From positions 186,001-250,000 of the forward strand of contig JAQEWB010000002.1 in NCBI GenBank assembly GCA_027694045.1: DNA of 64,000 nucleotides, given 5' to 3'. The first letter of the stretch is position 1. Every line of letters starts with the position of its first letter. The notes beneath the pieces are model-generated. The model was given only the letters and a program-made list of their open reading frames with translations, searched no databases and was not told where the DNA came from. Position numbers and translations under genes: made by a program. Shown in pieces: positions 17,938 through 28,660 of this stretch. The stretch is from Bacillaceae bacterium OF18-1A. Its GTDB lineage: Bacteria > Bacillota > Bacilli > Bacillales > Bacillaceae_G.

Positions 17938-18808
17938 ATCCCAGCTGTTCTTTCGCCTTCGAAATATTAGCCCACGTCGATGTTACATCTCCTTGACGAT
18001 GTGCCTCTCTATTTACGCTCATAAGCGGGAAGTGCTTCTCTAACTGTGCAAGTAATTCAGTCATTAAAATTGGTGCGTTCGAACCTAAATTGTAAACATC
18101 GCTTCTATTCGACTCTAACGCAAGAGCAATCCCTTCTGTAATATCATCAATGTATGTGTAATCTCTTCCTGTCCCCTCTCCATATACAACAATTTCTTCG
18201 CCATGTAATAATTTTCGAATAAAGCTCGCTATCGCCATATCAGGACGCCCCCACGGACCATATACAGTAAAGAATCGTAAAATATTCACTTGAAATCCGT
18301 ACATATATTGATAAGCATGGCAAAGTGACTCCATCCCGTATTTCGATGCTGCATAAGGAGATAAGACACGGCCGTTTGCCATTTCTTCCTTCAAAGGCAT
18401 TCCTGTTTGCTCTCCGTACACGGAAGAAGAGGATGCCACAATAACTTTCTTTATATTATCTTCTCCTGCGCACGTTAATACGTTACTTGTCCCTTTTATA
18501 TTAATGTCAATATAAGCACCTGGCATTTCAAGTGATGGTCTCACACCCGGAAATCCAGCTAAATGAATAACTGCATCAACCTTCTCTTGCTGCATAACAG
18601 CTTTCACATCTTCTTTATGTAAAATATCACACTCGTAAAATGGTACAGTTCCATATTGCTGCACTTGTTCAAGCTGAAACTGTTTTCGTGATTTCGCATA
18701 ATAGGAATGAAAATTATCAAGCAGTACAACTTGCTTTCCTTGTTCTAACAGCTTTAAAGCAAGATGACTTCCGATAAAACCAGCCCCTCCAGTAATTAAT
18801 ACTTTCAT
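17861..18808 (-). CDS. NAD-dependent nucleotide-sugar epimerase
   Basis: 315 aa extended SDR. It has GGAGFIGSHLA (NAD binding), SSSSVYGEQ with catalytic Ser, YAASKYGME (Tyr-X3-Lys) and the FFTVYGPWGRPDMA substrate loop typical of UDP-glucuronate or UDP-GlcNAc 4-epimerases. A UDP-glucose dehydrogenase gene 2 kb away could supply UDP-glucuronate, which makes UDP-glucuronate epimerase attractive, but specificity cannot be read from sequence. It heads the operon of flippase, phosphodiesterase and GT2. The ATG is preceded by AAAGGGTGGTG. Confidence 0.8.
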   Translation of the reverse strand: MKVLITGGAGFIGSHLALKLLEQGKQVVLLDNFHSYYAKSRKQFQLEQVQQYGTVPFYECDILHKEDVKAVMQQEKVDAVIHLAGFPGVRPSLEMPGAYIDINIKGTSNVLTCAGEDNIKKVIVASSSSVYGEQTGMPLKEEMANGRVLSPYAASKYGMESLCHAYQYMYGFQVNILRFFTVYGPWGRPDMAIASFIRKLLHGEEIVVYGEGTGRDYTYIDDITEGIALALESNRSDVYNLGSNAPILMTELLAQLEKHFPLMSVNREAHRQGDVTSTWANISKAKEQLGYEPRVSFAEGLERTIAWAKKYPDTV

Positions 18809-18841
18809 TCATTTCACCACCCTTTGCCACACTATGTAAAA

Positions 18842-18871
18842 GAAGAAACCTTGTCAAGACAAGGTTTCTTC
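18842..18871 (-). terminator. Terminator after the lipoprotein gene
   Basis: A 14-base perfect stem (GAAGAAACCTTGTC/GACAAGGTTTCTTC) with a two-base nominal loop and a TTTT tail separates the Fur-controlled lipoprotein from the epimerase operon. Confidence 0.8.
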
Positions 18872-18894
18872 AAAAAGGCATACGTATGAGCAGA

Positions 18895-20067
18895 TTATTT
18901 CGCTGCTTCAACAGCTTTATTTAACGCACCCTCAAGTTGTGGTAACAATTTATCAGCATCTTCTTTCTTCTTCGCTTTTACTGCTTCTAAATAAGACTGT
19001 GCTGTTTTTGTTAACTCTACCGTTTGCTGCTCACCAAGTACTGTTTTTAAATCATTTTCGATGATATTAATGAACAATGCACCTTCTAATGCTGTAATAG
19101 GCCCTTTATCTTTTCCAAAGTTCTCTTGGCTTTCTTTATACTCACCTAATGCAACTTTTGAGAATCCACGTACAAACGCTTGATTTACTGCTTTTGCATC
19201 AACTGTTTTCACATCTGTTTTTAGGTCAAACTGCTTTAAGATAAAGTCCGCATCTTCAGGAGCTGCTTTTTTTATATACGGATAGATTGCTTGATAGAAT
19301 GCCCATCCTTCTGCTTGTTCAATTTTCGCTGTCTTCTCATCAGTTTTTGCTGCTTCTACCATTTTTGTAGCATAGCCATGTGGCACTCCACCTGTCGCTA
19401 GATAGAATGTTTTCATTATCGTTTTATCTACAACTTGCTTACCAAGTGCAAATGCAAGTTTGTCGTCTTTATCAATTGCAGCTTGCATTTCATCAAAGCC
19501 GCCTTTAATTTGAGAAGCCATTTGTGTACCGTACGCTGTATCGCGTTTTCCAACTGTGCCCTCTACACCTTTATAGAAAGCTAGCGCTTCATCCATCTCT
19601 TTTTTCACAACATCTTTTTTGCCCCAGTTTGTATCGATTTCTTTAAATTCATGGCGCATCGATTGGAAAAACTCTTTTTGCATTAATTTATCAAATAGTT
19701 GCTTAACAACCATTGGTTCCATTTCTTTCTTTTTTCCTGCTTCTAATGCTGCTGTAATTGTTTGATCGATTTGTTCACTGAATTCACCATCACGTTTTTG
19801 AACAAGTGATTGTAATTTTTCTTTATATAACTTTGTTACTTTATCAAAGTCAACCTCTTTGCCCTCTTTCGCTTTTTCAAGTTCAGCTACTCCATCTTTG
19901 TAAGCTTGTACAAAATCCACTTCTTGTTGTTTTGTTTCTTCTTTTTTCACTGTCTGTTCTGTCTTTTTATTTTGTGCTTCTGATGCTTTTGTTTCCTCTT
20001 TTGCACAACCTGTAAAAAGAAGAGATGTTACCGCAGCTGCTGATAATACTTTCAACTTGAATGTCAT
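18895..20067 (-). CDS. Fur-regulated lipoprotein, probable iron-binding partner
   Basis: 390 aa. The signal peptide ends in the lipobox LLFTGC, so it is lipid-anchored outside the cell. A Lys/Glu-rich linker (residues 22-50) is followed by a mostly helical region. Residues about 50-230 resemble the extracellular domain of the FTR1-linked protein (shared AFYKGVEGTVGKRD-type block), and residues about 240-385 look like a second, more diverged copy (EGWAFYQAIYPYIKK). No EfeO cupredoxin or M75 HxxE motif is obvious. A consensus promoter with a Fur box precedes it. Iron capture for FTR1 is inferred from regulation and neighbourhood. Confidence 0.7.
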   Translation of the reverse strand: MTFKLKVLSAAAVTSLLFTGCAKEETKASEAQNKKTEQTVKKEETKQQEVDFVQAYKDGVAELEKAKEGKEVDFDKVTKLYKEKLQSLVQKRDGEFSEQIDQTITAALEAGKKKEMEPMVVKQLFDKLMQKEFFQSMRHEFKEIDTNWGKKDVVKKEMDEALAFYKGVEGTVGKRDTAYGTQMASQIKGGFDEMQAAIDKDDKLAFALGKQVVDKTIMKTFYLATGGVPHGYATKMVEAAKTDEKTAKIEQAEGWAFYQAIYPYIKKAAPEDADFILKQFDLKTDVKTVDAKAVNQAFVRGFSKVALGEYKESQENFGKDKGPITALEGALFINIIENDLKTVLGEQQTVELTKTAQSYLEAVKAKKKEDADKLLPQLEGALNKAVEAAK

Positions 20068-20095
20068 GAATTACTTCCCCCTGTTACCCCTAAGT

Positions 20096-20114
20096 GATAG
20101 TGATTTTCATTATT
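20096..20114 (-). promoter_or_regulatory. Fur box
   Basis: GATAGTGATTTTCATTATT agrees with the classic 19-bp Fur box at 15 positions. It lies just downstream of the predicted transcription start (about +3 to +21), where a bound repressor would block RNA polymerase. Confidence 0.75.
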
Positions 20115-20123
20115 GTCAATCTG

Positions 20124-20152
20124 ATTATAAAAGCGCTTACGATAAGTGTCAA
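20124..20152 (-). promoter_or_regulatory. Sigma-A promoter of the lipoprotein gene
   Basis: Perfect TTGACA (20147-20152) and TATAAT (20124-20129) with a 17-base spacer. The spacer contains a cre-like sequence (TAAAAGCGCTTACG). Confidence 0.85.
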
Positions 20153-20811
20153 CATAAATATTTTAGGAGTTGTCATATTTCCATATGGTAATCTCAACCA
20201 ACTCAAGAAAAACTAAATAAAAAGACATCTGCCCTTTGTCAAAAGCTATGAAAATATAGTTTTTCATTTAGGTTTCAACTTAAAATCCTCCCCCTATGCG
20301 TGGGACATCTTACCAAATATACTGAAACATATTTTCTTTCATAGACATACTTATTAGGAACAATTTATAATCAAATATGGTATAAGCATTCAATACATCT
20401 CTTTGGAGTGAATTTTTAAATTTATATAACTTGGATACCTTAAAGATAGGTTTAAATTGATTGGATGTGAGGTTTGTCATCAAGTTCGAAAATGATTTTA
20501 TCAATCGAAAGGACAATTTTGTATAACCTCTTCTGTAGGAAAATGTGATAAAACAGAAAATATTCGTATTCTGTTGTAAGAGAGTTTGATGTAATTAATA
20601 TAAGCGATTTGACTACTTCACCTATCTTTTCTATGAACAACATAAAGGAGATAGCTATTCAGACACAGACCATCAAATATTCGCTAAATTGAAAAGCCTT
20701 TACCTTATCATCTCTTCTCATGTCTTTTACGAATAAATCTTTTTATATGTCACTAATTGAACTTATCCACCATTACTAAACTAGCACTAATCTCAGAAGG
20801 GTGATTATTTT
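20153..20811. other. Large AT-rich gap with degenerate sequence
   Basis: About 660 bases between divergent promoters. Only short ORFs without ribosome sites occur in any frame, and no protein family was recognised in them. A hairpin-poor AT-rich stretch precedes the ugd gene, whose SD is AGAAGGGTG. It may be remains of a lost gene; nothing firmer can be said. Confidence 0.4.
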
Positions 20812-22098
20812 ATGGATATATGTATTATAGGCTCTGGCTATGTTGGACTAACATCAGCTGTAGTATTAGCCAAATTAGGACATCATGTTATCTGTGTTGA
20901 TAAAGATCAAAATAAAATTAACGCTCTCCAAAAAGGAGAGTATCCTATCTATGAACCAGGTTTAACAGAACTTATGCACAAACATCGAGATCGGCTAGAG
21001 TTCCATAGTGATGTTGATCAAGTTCTTCAACAAACACCTGTTATTCTTATTGCTGTAGGAACTCCTTCCATGCCTAACGGACAAACAGATTTAACGTATA
21101 TTTACTCTGTTATCGATATGTTGGCTCAAACTATAAACTCATATAAAACGATTATCACGAAAAGTACGGTTCCACCAGGTACGAATCAACTCATGCGAGA
21201 AATGCTTATAAAAAAAGGTGTAGAATCCTCACTTTTTAATATCGTTTCTAATCCAGAGTTTCTTCGTGAAGGCTCCGCTGTTCATGACATGCTCTTTCCA
21301 GATAGAACAATCGTGGGTATACAAAAAGATGACACAAAATCATTAGAAATTATACAAACACTATATAAAGATATTCAATCGCCGCTCTTTCCTACAAGTT
21401 TACATGAGGCGGAAATGATTAAATATGCCTCTAATGCATTTTTGGCTACGAAAATATCTTTTATAAATGAAATTGCTAGAATTTGTGACGCTTATCACAT
21501 TGATATTACTGAAGTAGCAAAAGGAGTTGGATATGACTTTCGAATCAATCCTCATTTTCTTCAAGCGGGACTTGGTTATGGAGGATCCTGTTTTCCAAAA
21601 GATTTAAATTCATTAATTTACACAGCAAATAGTAAACAAGTACCAGTCCCTATTTTACAAGCTGTACAATCTATCAATTCGACACAAGTAGATCTCTATA
21701 TTGAAAAAATCAAAAACAAGTTAAAAAATGCTTCTTCAAACAGATTAACAATTTTAGGGATTTCCTTTAAACCAAATACAGATGATATTCGCTATTCTCT
21801 CTCTGTAACACTTATTGAAAAATTAATTCCGCTCGGTTACGAAATTCACGCCTATGATCCAATAGCCCTTCTCCCTTCCCATATAAAAAAACAAGTTACA
21901 CAACATACTGAATTGGAGCCTTCTATTACAAATTCAGATTGTATAATTATTGCTACAGAATGGGATGAATTTAAAACACTTGATTGGCAACAAGTAAAAA
22001 AATTAATGCGAGGATGTACAATCGTTGATGGCCGCAATTGTATTAAACAAAATGAAATAGTAAAACACGGTTTACAATATATCGGGGTTGGACGCTGA
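20812..22098 (+). CDS. ugd: UDP-glucose 6-dehydrogenase
   Basis: 428 aa. It has the N-terminal NAD fold GSGYVGL (residues 7-13), a central helix and the catalytic cysteine in GGSCFPKDL (Cys260), and the C-terminal GISFKPNTDDIR UDP-binding block. It oxidises UDP-glucose to UDP-glucuronate with two NAD+ in the cytoplasm. The product feeds uronic-acid polymers; in this window the likely user is the epimerase/glycosyltransferase cluster transcribed divergently. It is monocistronic with its own terminator. Confidence 0.93.
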   Translation: MDICIIGSGYVGLTSAVVLAKLGHHVICVDKDQNKINALQKGEYPIYEPGLTELMHKHRDRLEFHSDVDQVLQQTPVILIAVGTPSMPNGQTDLTYIYSVIDMLAQTINSYKTIITKSTVPPGTNQLMREMLIKKGVESSLFNIVSNPEFLREGSAVHDMLFPDRTIVGIQKDDTKSLEIIQTLYKDIQSPLFPTSLHEAEMIKYASNAFLATKISFINEIARICDAYHIDITEVAKGVGYDFRINPHFLQAGLGYGGSCFPKDLNSLIYTANSKQVPVPILQAVQSINSTQVDLYIEKIKNKLKNASSNRLTILGISFKPNTDDIRYSLSVTLIEKLIPLGYEIHAYDPIALLPSHIKKQVTQHTELEPSITNSDCIIIATEWDEFKTLDWQQVKKLMRGCTIVDGRNCIKQNEIVKHGLQYIGVGR

Positions 22099-22122
22099 AT
22101 ACCCAGCGTCTTCCCTTTTTTT
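22091..22122 (+). terminator. Terminator of ugd
   Basis: GACGCTG and CAGCGTC with a CCCTTTTTTT tail; the left arm abuts the stop codon. Confidence 0.85.
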
Positions 22123-22432
22123 CAATATATCTCTTCTTCCAAATTTGATAGATAAGATTCCTCCATCGATCCATCTCATAATGGTTGTTGGTTAATCCGA
22201 GATACTACCTTCCTTCAGAATTTCAGATCCATCACGAAACCTTAAAGAAAAAGTAACTATAATAGGCAACAGCTATTCATACAATACTCCCCTCAATTTT
22301 TACCATTAAAATACCTCAGTAGTTATGTAATTAAATTCCATTAAACCTATATAAATAACTAGTCCAAAAAAACATATATGCATATCATATTATAGTAAGC
22401 CACTTAGGAAATTCTACAAAGGAGGCATTTTC
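22123..22432. other. Intergenic region before the small protein gene
   Basis: About 310 AT-rich bases with no ORF. Near 22390-22400 the sequence CATATTATA fits a sigma-K-type -10 (CATAnnnTA), but no matching -35 was found at a good distance, so this is only a hint. Confidence 0.35.
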
Positions 22433-22618
22433 ATGTTCGAAGATAAATCTAAAATAAATTACCCATATGAATTTACTGAAACTACAACTGTTCCTCTAAA
22501 CAACCCTATTGATAAAAAATTCAAGAACGGCACAGGCACACACAATTTTCCAATAAAAAAACACTACAAAGAGCAAGTTTTATATACTGAAAAAATTAAT
22601 ACTAATAAAAACAAATAA
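22433..22618 (+). CDS. Small hydrophilic protein of unknown function
   Basis: 61 aa, highly polar, rich in Lys, Asn and Thr, with no Cys, membrane segment or known motif. The textbook AAAGGAGG ribosome site eight bases before the ATG makes it a convincing real gene. Composition is reminiscent of small spore-associated or other intrinsically disordered proteins, but that is a guess. Confidence 0.6.
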   Translation: MFEDKSKINYPYEFTETTTVPLNNPIDKKFKNGTGTHNFPIKKHYKEQVLYTEKINTNKNK

Positions 22619-22726
22619 TCTTATAGATTTTTATAACAATTAACAAAATAAAAATCTATGTTTAGCCGTGCATAGTTACGCTTTTAATAATGTACAAATC
22701 TTTATTTTACAATCCACGTACCTTTT

Positions 22727-22754
22727 AAAAAGTGCTGATATACAGCGCTTTTTT
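22727..22754 (+). terminator. Terminator downstream of the small protein gene
   Basis: AAAAAGTGCTG and CAGCGCTTTTTT, with one G-U pair and a five-base loop. Confidence 0.7.
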
Positions 22755-22894
22755 ATACATAGAAAAATTAAAGCTACCTTAGCCTCAAAATGCATTACTT
22801 GCATCATTAAATATCATACACTCAAGTTTTAATAAACAACAAAATTACTCCCTCCATCATAGCTGCACCCCTGTGATTACTCCATCTACACTAT

Positions 22895-24343
<1,449 letters not shown>

Positions 24344-24404
24344 TTATTATTCCTAATAACTGTGTATAGAAAACCTCTTCACCTAGATTAGGGCGTCTTT
24401 GGTA

Positions 24405-26336
<1,932 letters not shown>

Positions 26337-26363
26337 TCAATCCTCCATCTTTTCTTGTATTTA

Positions 26364-26447
26364 TTAACAGAAATAGTGAAGGTCTGGCCAACTTAATGTT
26401 ACCATCCAGCTATGTATTGCATGTTTACAGTCATCACCCCCTTTCAT
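26364..26447 (-). other. bglP leader with a 27-codon ORF
   Basis: The 124 bases between licT and bglP hold a short ORF (MKGGDDCKHAIHSWMV...) beginning 10 bases after the licT stop, and a segment GGATGGTAACATTAAGTTGG that partly resembles a ribonucleic antiterminator. No T-run terminator is present. It may be a leader element rather than a gene. Confidence 0.3.
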
Positions 26448-26457
26448 GTTCTTTTAT

Positions 26458-27300
26458 CTATCTACTCGACTCCCGAACTACCTTTGCTACATGAATAGTC
26501 AAATAAATCATTTCATTTGAAGTTAAATAATATCCGTATTTCTTTTGGATAAATAGTTGAATCTTTGAAACACACTCAAACTCTTTCACATACTTATTTT
26601 TAATAATCTCAAGTAGCTCTTCATCAGATTCATCACTGTATGTGCTATTCGTAATTAGCCGGGAAGCGAAAAACTTTAAATGGCTAATAAAACGATAAGA
26701 GGCAACCGATTCTTCTATAATCTCAATGCCAAAATGAACTCTTACAATTGTCAGTACTTCTTGAATCAACTGTGTGATTTCATGTACGATTGGTTGTTCT
26801 TTATGCAACTGAGCATTTACAATATGAAAAGCAATAAAACCCGCCTCATCATCAGGTAAACGAATGTGTGTCTCTTTTTCTATAATATCCAGTGCTTTCA
26901 TTCCAATATTAAATTCATCTTTATAAAATCGTTTTATTTCCCATAGCAATGCATTTTTAATCTGAATCCCTTCTTTAATCCTTTGAATTGCAGTATGCAT
27001 GTGATCACTCAATGAAATATAAATACCTTCATTGAGTTTTTTACCTAATTTTCTTTGGGCATATCCAATAATTTCATCTGAGAGTTTCATGTGCTCAATG
27101 GGTATGTTATTTAGCAGTTCTTGTAATTTATTAGATATATCTTGATTGGCTATGCGAAAAATTTTGTTGACCTTACTTTCATCAATCACATCACCTTTTG
27201 ACTTTTGATAGCCTATTCCTTTCCCCATAACGATTATCTCTTTTCCATTTTTATCCTCCGTAATAACGACATTATTATTTAGATTCCTTTTAACTTCCAT
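26458..27300 (-). CDS. licT: LicT/BglG-family transcription antiterminator
   Basis: About 280 aa. The N-terminal RNA-binding CAT domain (MEVKRNLNNNVVITED, about residues 1-58) precedes two PTS regulation domains. PRD1 holds LSDHMHTAIQR and PRD2 holds IYLTIHVAKV, which contain the conserved phosphorylatable histidines. The protein binds nascent leader RNA and prevents termination when beta-glucosides are present. ATG at 27300 follows GGAGTGAAATAT; a TTG 18 bases upstream is less likely. A long leader terminator lies upstream, so licT may also control itself. Confidence 0.93.
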   Translation of the reverse strand: MEVKRNLNNNVVITEDKNGKEIIVMGKGIGYQKSKGDVIDESKVNKIFRIANQDISNKLQELLNNIPIEHMKLSDEIIGYAQRKLGKKLNEGIYISLSDHMHTAIQRIKEGIQIKNALLWEIKRFYKDEFNIGMKALDIIEKETHIRLPDDEAGFIAFHIVNAQLHKEQPIVHEITQLIQEVLTIVRVHFGIEIIEESVASYRFISHLKFFASRLITNSTYSDESDEELLEIIKNKYVKEFECVSKIQLFIQKKYGYYLTSNEMIYLTIHVAKVVRESSR

Positions 27301-27385
27301 ATATTTCACTCCAATCAAGGATATTTTAGTATGGATTCATGATCTCTTTCACTTTATAAGAGATTATATATTATTCCGATATAAC

Positions 27386-27455
27386 ATAAAAAAGCCCATC
27401 CATTAAAATGCATAGAAGTACCTAAGAGCTTCTCTGCACACTAATGAATAGGCTT
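27386..27455 (-). terminator. Leader terminator upstream of licT
   Basis: Arms AAGCCTATTCATTA (27455 down) and TAATGGATGGGCTT form a 14-pair stem with internal pairing of AGAAG/CTTCT and a TTTTTT tail. It begins right at the predicted transcription start, so transcripts of the operon must pass it. This fits control by antitermination. Confidence 0.65.
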
Positions 27456-27460
27456 AGCTT

Positions 27461-27489
27461 GTATTAAAACAATTACTACCCAATTCCAA
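27461..27489 (-). promoter_or_regulatory. Probable promoter of the licT operon
   Basis: TTGGAA (27484-27489) and TAATAC (27461-27466) with a 17-base spacer, immediately before the leader terminator. Confidence 0.5.
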
Positions 27490-27798
27490 TGATATACGTA
27501 CATAATAGCCTAATTTTAAAGTTTCGTCAACGCCGTTAAGGGGACATATCTACAAAAGGAGTCCTACTGACAAATCACCTTAATCTGTACGCGTAAATTC
27601 CTAAAAACCTTAATAACTATTTATCTTAATACATAAATTTAATGTTGTTATTTAAAGTGTTGTATTTTCTTTCTATAATGATTTAAAACCTTTAATACTT
27701 ATTATATCGAATTTCAGAATTGAATCTGAATAGCCATCTTTTTTGTATTGAAATTTTCAGGCCTTACTTTTTATTGGCTTAAGCTTCTCGCTCACCCA
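27490..27798. other. Intergenic region without recognised features
   Basis: About 310 AT-rich bases between the licT promoter and the broken deacetylase gene. No ORF with a ribosome site and no hairpin of note. Confidence 0.5.
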
Positions 27799-28176
27799 TC
27801 AGAGCATTACTTTATGGCTCTCTATATGCTCCCTTTTCACTAGATCTGGGAAACTTTTTACATTATCACCAATTAAAAAGAATGTTGCTTTCACATTATT
27901 TTTCTTTAATACATCTAATAGATTAGATGTATATTTTCCTGGTCCATCATCAAAAGTTAAATATACGACTTTTCTTTCTTTACCATCAAAACGATTAGGT
28001 ATCGATTTTTCTAATTTATTTTTAGGCAGACTGCTCACTTGTTGAACACTGTTTCCCTCTGCCGCATTTACTAGCTTAGGATTTGTAATAGATTGAAACA
28101 TGTAATAACCTATCGCTACTACTATAATAGCTAGTAATACACTTATAATTCGTTTTTTCTTAAGCTTAATTTTCAT
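27799..28176 (-). pseudogene. Polysaccharide deacetylase, 3'-truncated
   Basis: The 125 codons include an N-terminal signal anchor (ISVLLAIIVVAIGYYMF) and the first NodB motif VVYLTFDDGPGKYT with its catalytic and metal Asp residues, then TFFLIGDNV. The frame stops soon after, at ESHKVML. Motifs 2 to 5 of the NodB domain, including the metal histidines, are gone, so roughly half of a 250-280-aa enzyme is missing. No activity is expected. The intact relative would deacetylate peptidoglycan or chitin-like polymers. Confidence 0.8.
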
Positions 28177-28212
28177 ACCTTAATTCTTCTTTCTATCCTA
28201 TTATTCCACTTT

Positions 28213-28587
28213 ATGTTATTTAGTCTTTACCATTATCATATAGACACTGTAAAAAAATTATACATTAATAAAATGACTATCTTATTAAATGCTTGTTCAG
28301 CTTATTTACCAAGCTATATAAAATTTACTAAGCCAAAAGGTGGCTTGTATCTTACTATTTTCTTACCTTCACATATAAATATTGATAAGTTGATCCATTC
28401 GTTAAAAGAAAAACATATTTATGTAGATGATGCATCTAGAATGTATTTAGAAGGAAACAAACAAAATGTACTCCGGATAAGTATCTCCCAAGTAAATAAA
28501 GACAAAATAGAATACGGCATTCGGGAATTGGCAGCTTGTATAGTAGACATAGTGGAAAAGAAAAAAGACAATGTAATATGGTATTAA
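28213..28587 (+). pseudogene. C-terminal fragment of a MocR-type regulator
   Basis: About 124 codons match the end of the aminotransferase domain of GntR/MocR proteins: IKFTKPKGGLYLTIFLP, then ASRMYLEGNKQNVLRISISQV. The winged helix and PLP lysine region are missing and no ribosome site precedes the first ATG. It is a 5'-truncated gene facing away from the truncated deacetylase, with only 36 bases between the two. Confidence 0.75.
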
Positions 28588-28604
28588 TCTTAATGTAAAA
28601 CTCA

Positions 28605-28634
28605 AAAAGACACCTTAACATAAAGGTGTCTTTT
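28605..28634 (+). terminator. Terminator after the MocR fragment
   Basis: AAAAGACACCTT and AAGGTGTCTTTT around a six-base loop. Confidence 0.8.
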
Positions 28635-28660
28635 AATGTTTCACATTAAATAGATTAATC

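Noticed and set aside
20310..20643. Two overlapping minus-strand ORFs of 60-70 codons
   Set aside because: No ribosome sites, AT-driven composition, and no recognisable family; treated as non-coding.
27386..27455. The large hairpin as an sRNA gene or plus-strand terminator
   Set aside because: The T-run and promoter are on the minus strand facing licT, and no plus-strand gene lies upstream of it.
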